A stretch of 12,055 nt of DNA from an uncultured Gammaproteobacteria bacterium (GTDB lineage Bacteria > Pseudomonadota > Gammaproteobacteria > Xanthomonadales > Xanthomonadaceae): assembly GCA_946885735.1 (NCBI GenBank), contig CAMPGW010000090.1, positions 1 through 12,055 on the forward strand, given 5' to 3'. The position numbers and the translations under genes were made by a program. Positions within the stretch are counted from its first letter, which is position 1, and each line of letters starts with the position of its first letter. This document shows positions 6,850 through 12,055 of the stretch, piece by piece. The notes below the pieces were generated by a model. That model was not told where the DNA came from and made no database searches. It was given only the letters and a program-made list of their open reading frames with translations.

Positions 6850-7365
6850 GCGCGGACGTTTCGGCCCCGGCGCCGAGTGCCGTCCCTGCACCGCGTCCAG
6901 CGCATCGATCCATCCCGCCGCGGCCTCGGGGAACGCATCCGCGTAAGGCACGTAGGGCTTGATATCGAGTATCGGCGTGCCGTCCAGCAGGTCCAGCCCG
7001 CGCACCCGCAAGGCCCCCTCCTCCACCGCCACCAGCTCGACCGCCGACAAACCGATCGGGTTCGGGCGGTGCGGCGAGCGCGTGGCCAGCACCGAGCGCC
7101 GCCCGCCGCCGCGCGGAGGCCGCACCCGCGGCGTCCAGCCCTGGCTGCGGTCGAACACGAACACGAGCCAGACACGCTCGAAGCCCGCCAGGTCCGTCCA
7201 GGCCTCCGCCGGCAGTCCGGGGACGAAGACCACCCGCGCCTCGGCCTGGCACCCGGTCTCGGTACCGGCCACCACGGTCGGTTGGTGCGGCGCATCCAGT
7301 CGTTGCGCATAGGGCGACTCGACGAAGGCGATCGGCATCAGCGTGATGCCGGCAGGCGTGGACAT
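6844..7365 (-). CDS. trmO: TrmO/TsaA-family tRNA N6-methyl-t6A methyltransferase, short form
   Basis: Likely SAM-dependent enzyme that N6-methylates threonylcarbamoyladenosine at position 37 of tRNA-Thr, in the cytoplasm. The 173-residue product contains the TsaA/TrmO domain throughout: IAFVESPYAQ near the start, LAGFERVWLVFVFDRSQGW (59-77), RPPR (82-85), TRSPHRPNPIGLS (95-107) and DGTPILDIKPYVPYAD (128-143). It stops about 30 residues later in a basic tail, GPKRPRK, so it lacks the extra C-terminal region of the roughly 235-residue E. coli protein; many family members are similarly short. The frame extends upstream to an ATG at 7500, but those 45 residues are Arg-rich and unlike the family. 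The ATG at 7365 is preferred although its ribosome binding site (GGGGC) is weak. Methylation at t6A37 is inferred from family. Confidence 0.88.
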   Translation of the reverse strand: MSTPAGITLMPIAFVESPYAQRLDAPHQPTVVAGTETGCQAEARVVFVPGLPAEAWTDLAGFERVWLVFVFDRSQGWTPRVRPPRGGGRRSVLATRSPHRPNPIGLSAVELVAVEEGALRVRGLDLLDGTPILDIKPYVPYADAFPEAAAGWIDALDAVQGRHSAPGPKRPRK

Positions 7366-7522
7366 GGCAGGCCCCGTGAAAACAGGGCGCCAGCCTCGCA
7401 GATCGCGGCGCCGCGCGCGAGCGGTCCGGGCCCGGGCCGAAGGTAGGCAACACTTCTGGCACTCCAGCCGATGGGCCGGCCCGTGGTCCCATTCACACAA
7501 CGGTCAACAGGGGCTCCCGGAA
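7366..7522. promoter_or_regulatory. Divergent promoter region between TrmO and the ABC exporter operon
   Basis: 157 bp between divergent starts, so it must hold the exporter operon promoter. No convincing sigma-70 or sigma-54 promoter was found. Perfect self-complementary stretches are CGCGGCGCCGCG (7404-7415), CCGGGCCCGG (7426-7435) and GGGCCGGCCC (7473-7482). In such GC-rich DNA these may be chance, so operator function is not claimed. AGGGG at 7509-7513 is the probable ribosome binding site of the adaptor gene. Confidence 0.4.
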
Positions 7523-8776
7523 ATGAAGCGACGCAACCTCATCATCATCGCCATCGCGGCGCTGATCGCCATCGGACTTGCCGGCTACCTGGTGAGCAAG
7601 GGCAAGGAGGAAAAGCCGCAGGAAGTCGAGACCACCACGGCGAAGCGCGCGCGCATCGTCCAGAAGGTCAACGGCACCGGCAAGATCCAGCCCAACACCG
7701 AGATCAACATCAGCGCCGACGTCAGCGCCAAGATCACCAAGATGACGGTGAAGGAAGGCGACCTGGTGCAGGCCGGCCAGCTGCTGGCCGAACTCGACCG
7801 CGAGCGCTACCTCGCCGCGGTGCAGTCGCAGGAAGCGCAGGTGCGCTCGGCCCAGGCCAACGCCAGGCTGGCCCGCGACAACCGCACCCAGTCCGAGCGC
7901 GTGCTAAAGCGCGCCCGTGAACTGGTGGCCCGCAAGCTGCAGTCGCAGTCCGACCTCGACGCCGCCGAGACCGCCTTCCAGGTGGACAGCTCGCGCTACC
8001 AGTCGGCCATGGACCAGGTGCAGCAGGCCATCGGCCAGCTCAAGCAGGCGCAGGAAGACCTCGCCAAGACCACCATCTACGCGCCGATCACCGGCACCGT
8101 CGCCGACCTGCGCAAGGAAGCCGGCGAAATCGCCATCGGCTCGCAGTTCCAGGAAGACGTGATCATGGTGCTGGCCCAGCTGGGCTCGATGGAAGCGGTG
8201 ATCAACGTCGACGAGAACGACATCAACGCCATCAAGCTCGGCCAGGCGGCCGAGATCGAAGTGGACGCGGCGCTGGGCGAGAAGATCGTCGGCACCGTGT
8301 CGGAGATCGCCAGCAGCGCCAACGTCGCGCCGGCCGGCCAGCAGACGCAGAAGACCGAGTTCGAGGTCAAGATCGCGATTACCGGTGATACCGCGAAGCT
8401 TCGGCCGGGCATGACCGCCAGCGCCGACATCGTCACCGCCACCCAGGACAAGGCGCTGAGCGTGCCGATCCAGTCGGTCACCGTGCGCACGCTCGAGCAG
8501 CTCGGCAAGGACGCCGCCAAGCAGGGCTACAAGGCGGGCGAGGACGGCTTCGTCGAAGTGGTCTGGGTCATCGCCGACGGCAAGGCCAAGGCACGCCAGG
8601 TCACCACCGGCATCCAGGGCGACGACGCGATCGAGGTCAAGACCGGCCTGAAGGACGGCGAGACCGTCGTCTCGGGCAGCTACCGCGCGATCTCCCGCGA
8701 CCTGGAGAACGACATGGCGGTAACCATCAAGCAGCCCGGCAAGCCCGGCGCCGACGACGAGAAGGCCAAGGACTGA
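7523..8776 (+). CDS. Periplasmic adaptor (membrane fusion protein), MacA/HlyD type
   Basis: A 417-residue adaptor that should bridge the ABC permease in the inner membrane to an outer-membrane channel. Residues 5-23 are an N-terminal membrane anchor ([19 protein letters not shown]). The barrel-sandwich half-motif is at about 57-95 ([23 protein letters not shown]). A long alpha-helical hairpin rich in Gln, Ala and Arg runs 95-183. The second half-motif is [20 protein letters not shown] (185-204), and beta-barrel and membrane-proximal domains run to about 400, including [11 protein letters not shown] (293-303). This order is that of MacA-type adaptors. It is first in a four-gene operon and its stop is 1 bp before the ATPase start. 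The long internal helical hairpin suggests contact with a TolC-like partner, which is not in the window. Confidence 0.93.
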   Translation: MKRRNLIIIAIAALIAIGLAGYLVSKGKEEKPQEVETTTAKRARIVQKVNGTGKIQPNTEINISADVSAKITKMTVKEGDLVQAGQLLAELDRERYLAAVQSQEAQVRSAQANARLARDNRTQSERVLKRARELVARKLQSQSDLDAAETAFQVDSSRYQSAMDQVQQAIGQLKQAQEDLAKTTIYAPITGTVADLRKEAGEIAIGSQFQEDVIMVLAQLGSMEAVINVDENDINAIKLGQAAEIEVDAALGEKIVGTVSEIASSANVAPAGQQTQKTEFEVKIAITGDTAKLRPGMTASADIVTATQDKALSVPIQSVTVRTLEQLGKDAAKQGYKAGEDGFVEVVWVIADGKAKARQVTTGIQGDDAIEVKTGLKDGETVVSGSYRAISRDLENDMAVTIKQPGKPGADDEKAKD

Positions 8777-8777
8777 C

Positions 8778-9467
8778 ATGTCCGCCACCCTGCAACTGGA
8801 AAACGTGGTCCGCACCTACACCATGGGCGACCAGCAGGTGCGCGCCCTCGCCGGCGTCTCGCTGGAGATCCGCAAGAACGAATACGTGGCGATCATGGGC
8901 CCCTCGGGCTCGGGCAAGTCCACGCTGATGAACATCATCGGCTGCCTGGACGTGCCGAACTCGGGCAGCTACCGCCTCGAGGGCGTGGCGGTGGACAAGC
9001 TCAGCGAGGACGAACTGGCCGACATCCGCAACCGCAAGATCGGCTTCGTGTTCCAGACCTTCAACCTGGTGCCGCGCGTCAACGTGTTCAAGAACGTCGA
9101 GCTGCCGCTGATCTACGCAGGGCTTGGCAAGGCCGAGCGCAAGAAGATCGCCGACGAGGCCATCGCCTCGGTCGGCCTGACCTCGCGCGCCCACCACAAG
9201 CCCAACGAGCTGTCCGGCGGCCAGCGCCAGCGCGTCGCCATCGCCCGCGCGCTGGTGTGCAAGCCCTCGATCATCCTGGCCGACGAACCGACCGGAAACC
9301 TCGACAGCCAGACCGGCGTGGAGATCATGGCGCTGCTGGGCCAGCTGCATGACCACGGCCACACCATCATCCTGGTGACCCACGAGGACGACATCGCCGC
9401 CCATGCCAACCGCGTGGTGCGACTGCGCGACGGCGTCATCGAGTCGGACGTGCGGAAGGCCGCGTGA
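8778..9467 (+). CDS. ABC transporter ATP-binding protein, MacB/LolD type
   Basis: A 229-residue stand-alone nucleotide-binding subunit that powers the two permeases encoded downstream. All motifs are intact: Walker [10 protein letters not shown] (41-49), Q-loop Gln93 in [11 protein letters not shown], signature [15 protein letters not shown] (145-159), Walker [14 protein letters not shown] (165-177) with catalytic Glu170, and switch His202 in [28 protein letters not shown] is typical of the MacB/LolD/FtsE group of mechanotransmission ABC proteins. Unlike true MacB the ATPase is not fused to the permease. It starts 1 bp after the adaptor stop and overlaps the next gene by 4 nt, so translational coupling is likely. 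Confidence 0.95.
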   Translation: MSATLQLENVVRTYTMGDQQVRALAGVSLEIRKNEYVAIMGPSGSGKSTLMNIIGCLDVPNSGSYRLEGVAVDKLSEDELADIRNRKIGFVFQTFNLVPRVNVFKNVELPLIYAGLGKAERKKIADEAIASVGLTSRAHHKPNELSGGQRQRVAIARALVCKPSIILADEPTGNLDSQTGVEIMALLGQLHDHGHTIILVTHEDDIAAHANRVVRLRDGVIESDVRKAA

Positions 9468-10705
9468 AGCTCAGCCTCGACATCGCCGAGTCGCTGCGCA
9501 TCGCGCTGTCCGCGATCACCGCCAACAAGAGCCGCGGTGGCCTGACCGCACTCGGCATCATCATTGGCATCGTCGCGGTCATCACCACGATGACGGCGGC
9601 CAATGGGTTGAAGAACACCTTCCAGCAGACCTTCGCCTCGGTCGGCGCCGACACGCTGTACGTGTCCAAGCGCCCCTGGGTGCAGATGGGACCGGACTTC
9701 AGCCTGCGCAACCGCCCGGAGATCACCTTCGACGTCAGCGACGCGCTGACCCGCCGGTTGCAGGGCCGCGCGCTGGTGAACCCCAGCATGGGCGGCAGCC
9801 AGCCCATGAAATACATGGCCAACGAGCTGGACAACATCGGCGTCAGCGGCACCACCGACAAGATGGTGCTGGTGTCCAACCAGGAGGTCGAGACCGGGCG
9901 TTTCCTGCTGCCCTTCGACGTGCAGTACAAGCGCCGCGTCGCAGTGATCGGCAGCGAGGTTGCAGAGGGTCTTTTTGGAAAGACCAACCCGATCGACAAG
10001 GTGTTCAAGGTCGGCCGGCACAACTTCCGCGTCATCGGCGTGATGAAGGCGCAGGGCGGCACCGGCTTCTTCGGCGGCCCCAACTTCGACCGTCGCGTCT
10101 ACATCCCCATCAGCACCTTCGCCAAGACCTTCGGCGACCAGGGCGGGCGGGCCAGCGTGGACGTGGCGATCAAGGCCCCGGACGGCGTGTCCATGGCCGA
10201 CTTCGAGCCCGAGGTGCAGGGCCTGATGCGTTCGGTGCGCGGGCTGAAGCCGATCGAGAAGGACGACTTCTCGATCAACAAGCTCGACACCATCCTGGAC
10301 GCCTACAACTCGACCATGGGCGTGGTGATGATGGTCGGCCTGGCGATCACCAGCATCTCCCTGTTCGTCGGTGGCGTCGGCGTGATGAACATCATGCTGG
10401 TCTCGGTGACCGAGCGCACCAAGGAAATCGGCATCCGCAAGGCCATCGGCGCGCGCCGGCGCAGCATCCTGCTGCAGTTCCTGTTCGAGTCCTCGATCAT
10501 CTGCCTGTTCGGCGGCCTGATCGGCATCGCGATCTCGGCGGGACTGACCGCCATCATCAACGCCAACCTGATGCCCGCCAGCCTGTCGCCCTTCATCGTG
10601 GTAGTGGCGCTGGCGGTGTCGGTGTTCGTCGGCGTGGTTTCCGGCATGATCCCGGCCTGGCGCGGCGCCCGGCTGGACTCGATCGAAGCCCTGCGTTATG
10701 AGTGA
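9464..10705 (+). CDS. ABC exporter permease 1, MacB/FtsX family
   Basis: A 413-residue permease with the four-helix MacB layout: TM1 about 27-47, a large periplasmic MacB_PCD-type domain about 50-280, then TM2-TM4 about 285-309, 340-365 and 374-398. The cytoplasmic coupling segment [27 protein letters not shown] lies between TM2 and TM3 and contacts the ATPase. It ends in DSIEALRYE, typical of FtsX-family permeases. Translation starts at GTG, overlapping the ATPase stop as GTGA, with GGAAGG a few bases upstream. With the paralogue downstream it probably forms a heterodimeric permease; family members act by moving substrates from periplasm through the adaptor rather than across the inner membrane. 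Confidence 0.94.
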   Translation: MKLSLDIAESLRIALSAITANKSRGGLTALGIIIGIVAVITTMTAANGLKNTFQQTFASVGADTLYVSKRPWVQMGPDFSLRNRPEITFDVSDALTRRLQGRALVNPSMGGSQPMKYMANELDNIGVSGTTDKMVLVSNQEVETGRFLLPFDVQYKRRVAVIGSEVAEGLFGKTNPIDKVFKVGRHNFRVIGVMKAQGGTGFFGGPNFDRRVYIPISTFAKTFGDQGGRASVDVAIKAPDGVSMADFEPEVQGLMRSVRGLKPIEKDDFSINKLDTILDAYNSTMGVVMMVGLAITSISLFVGGVGVMNIMLVSVTERTKEIGIRKAIGARRRSILLQFLFESSIICLFGGLIGIAISAGLTAIINANLMPASLSPFIVVVALAVSVFVGVVSGMIPAWRGARLDSIEALRYE

Positions 10706-10713
10706 GCCCTGCC

Positions 10714-11958
10714 ATGCGTAAGTCCGACCTGTTCTTCATGTCGCTGGGTGCGATCGGCAGCAACAAGCTGCGTTCCTTCCTGACCCTGGTCGGCATCGTG
10801 CTGGGCGTGGCGTCGATCATTGGGGTCATGACGGCCATTACGGTCATGCAGGACACGATGGAGAAGGAGATGAGCGTGCTCGGCGCGCAGACCTTCCAGA
10901 TCCAGAAGTGGCCGAACGGCTTCAACTCCGAGGAAGCCTTCCGCGCGGCGCAGAAGTGGCCGCCGGTGACGCTGGAGGAAGCCCAGGCCATCCGCGAGCA
11001 GGTGCCGAGCGTGGACCTGGTCGGCACCGAGATCTGGGACGGCGGCAAGTCGGCCAGCTACGAGGGCGTGACCACCGATCCGAAGATGTCGATCTGCGGC
11101 GGCTCGCCGGAGTATTCGGAGAACAACACCCAGCCCATCGGCGAGGGCCGCAATCTCTCGGTGATGGACATGCGCGCCTCGCGGCGGGTGGTGGTGCTGG
11201 GCAATGCCATCGCCAAGGAACTATTCCCCTTCACCGACCCTATCGGCAAGACCATCCAGCTGGACGGGCGCAAGTTCGAGGTCATCGGCGTGTTCGAGAA
11301 GAAGGTCTCGGCCTTCGGCGGCCCCTACGAGACCATGGCCCTGATCCCCAGCGGCGCCTACACGCAGATCTATGGCCTGGTGGACCCGCAGGGCTTCCCG
11401 CGCTCGGTCAACGTGACCGTGCACTCGCGCACGCCGGAGCTGCTGCAGGACGCGATCGAGCAGAGCCGCCAGGTCATCCGCAACGTGCGCCACCTCAAGC
11501 ACAACGAGCCGGACAACTTCTACTGGTTCACCAGCCTCAGCCAGATCGAACAGTTCAACAAGACCACGCTGGGCGTGAAAATCGGCGCCTTCCTGATGGG
11601 TGGCGTGGCCCTGCTGGTGGCCGGCATCGGCATCATGAACATCATGCTGGTGTCGGTGACCGAGCGCACCAAGGAGATCGGCATCCGCAAATCACTTGGC
11701 GCCAAGCGGCGCGACGTGCTGCGGCAGTTCCTGCTCGAGGCGGTGGTGCTGTGCAACGTCGGCGGCGTCATCGGCATCGCCATTGGTTTCGCGCTCGGCA
11801 ACGTATTCACCTTCTTCACCGAGTTCGAGGCGCGGGTGCCGCTGGGTTGGGCGCTGTTCGGCGTGGCCTTCTGCTCGCTGATCGGCGTGGTGTTCGGGAT
11901 GATCCCGGCGCTGAAGGCCGCGCGACTGAATCCGATCGAGGCGCTGCACTACGAGTGA
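10714..11958 (+). CDS. ABC exporter permease 2, MacB/FtsX family
   Basis: A 414-residue paralogue of the preceding permease: TM1 about 22-45, a periplasmic domain about 46-283, and TM2-TM4 about 286-309, 341-368 and 378-400. The coupling segment [27 protein letters not shown] is almost identical to permease 1, and the end NPIEALHYE matches too, but the periplasmic domains differ strongly (for example SICGGSPEYSENNTQPIGEGR here). This suggests heterodimer formation rather than redundancy. Start choice is uncertain: the ATG at 10714 has only GTGAG upstream, while the GTG at 10702 overlaps the previous stop as GTGA, as at the preceding junction, but has no well-placed ribosome binding site and would add four residues. 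It is the last gene of the operon. Confidence 0.93.
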   Translation: MRKSDLFFMSLGAIGSNKLRSFLTLVGIVLGVASIIGVMTAITVMQDTMEKEMSVLGAQTFQIQKWPNGFNSEEAFRAAQKWPPVTLEEAQAIREQVPSVDLVGTEIWDGGKSASYEGVTTDPKMSICGGSPEYSENNTQPIGEGRNLSVMDMRASRRVVVLGNAIAKELFPFTDPIGKTIQLDGRKFEVIGVFEKKVSAFGGPYETMALIPSGAYTQIYGLVDPQGFPRSVNVTVHSRTPELLQDAIEQSRQVIRNVRHLKHNEPDNFYWFTSLSQIEQFNKTTLGVKIGAFLMGGVALLVAGIGIMNIMLVSVTERTKEIGIRKSLGAKRRDVLRQFLLEAVVLCNVGGVIGIAIGFALGNVFTFFTEFEARVPLGWALFGVAFCSLIGVVFGMIPALKAARLNPIEALHYE

Positions 11959-11965
11959 GCTTTAC

Positions 11966-11982
11966 GCTCCGGTCGCCGGAGC
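11966..11982 (+). terminator. Short hairpin just after the exporter operon
   Basis: Perfect 7-bp stem GCTCCGG (11966-11972) with CCGGAGC (11976-11982), loop TCG, 7 bp after the last stop codon. No T-run follows, so termination here is only inferred from position. Confidence 0.35.
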
Positions 11983-12016
11983 CTGGCGCTGCCGGGGATC
12001 AGGGGTTCGCTACGGT

Positions 12017-12054
12017 CGGGACTCAGCACGCTGCGTCCTGCCAGCTGAGTCCCG
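12017..12054. repeat. 11-bp perfect inverted repeat at window edge
   Basis: Arms CGGGACTCAGC (12017-12027) and GCTGAGTCCCG (12044-12054) are exactly complementary around a 16-nt spacer. It lies in non-coding DNA after the exporter operon. It could be a bidirectional terminator stem, a dispersed REP-like element or an operator of the next gene; there is no flanking T-run in view. Confidence 0.6.
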
Positions 12055-12055
12055 C

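Noticed and set aside
7457..7471. TGGCAC resembling the -24 element of a sigma-54 promoter upstream of the exporter operon
   Set aside because: At the required spacing the -12 element reads CCGA instead of TTGC, so only one of four positions matches.
7366..7500. 45-residue N-terminal extension of the TrmO gene from the ATG at 7500, and the 60-codon extension of the adaptor gene from 7343
   Set aside because: Both extensions are Arg-rich and unlike their families. The downstream starts give a normal TsaA domain and a normal membrane anchor.
1..12055. CRISPR array, tRNA/rRNA genes, insertion sequence or phage genes
   Set aside because: No regularly spaced direct repeats, cloverleaf or rRNA segments, transposase motifs or target-site duplications were seen. 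Coding density is near complete with no gene-free stretch over 300 bp.

Overview
The window is GC-rich (about two-thirds G+C by eye) and densely packed with genes on both strands. Third codon positions are strongly G/C-biased, so long antisense shadow ORFs are common. The gene content is an OqxB/MexF-type RND pump, an S37-type secreted peptidase, an M13 metallopeptidase lipoprotein and a four-gene MacAB-like ABC export operon. This suits a gammaproteobacterium of the Xanthomonadaceae/Lysobacteraceae (Lysobacter or Luteimonas-like). That placement is inferred from protein style and was not tested by a search.

Layout, left to right. Positions 1-1904 (+) hold the C-terminal 60% of an RND drug-efflux permease whose start lies upstream of the window. 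It converges, with only 20 bp between stop codons, on a minus-strand pair: a small acidic, proline-rich lipoprotein (4079-3357) followed by a secreted S37-family serine peptidase (3292-1925). A 175-bp divergent region with several short perfect palindromes separates the lipoprotein from a plus-strand M13 (neprilysin/PepO-like) zinc metallopeptidase lipoprotein (4255-6366). That gene ends in a textbook UUCG-loop terminator. A GlsB/YeaQ/YmgE-type small membrane protein (6525-6794) follows. It converges on a short TrmO/TsaA tRNA-modification gene (7365-6844, minus), and a strong hairpin fills the junction.

The right third is an operon (7523-11958, +): a periplasmic adaptor, a stand-alone ABC ATPase and two different MacB-type permeases. 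The junctions are 1 bp, a 4-nt overlap, and a 4-nt overlap or 8-bp gap depending on the start of the last gene. The operon looks like a MacAB exporter in which ATPase and permease are separate proteins and the permease is probably a heterodimer. No outer-membrane factor is encoded inside the window. The last 97 bp are non-coding and hold two hairpins, one an 11-bp perfect inverted repeat at the window edge.

The gene functions are mostly recognisable and no clearly new system is evident. Most worth a second look are the acidic lipoprotein next to the S37 peptidase, the palindrome cluster in the divergent promoter region, the split two-permease exporter with a nearly identical internal DNA segment in both permeases, and the terminal inverted repeat.
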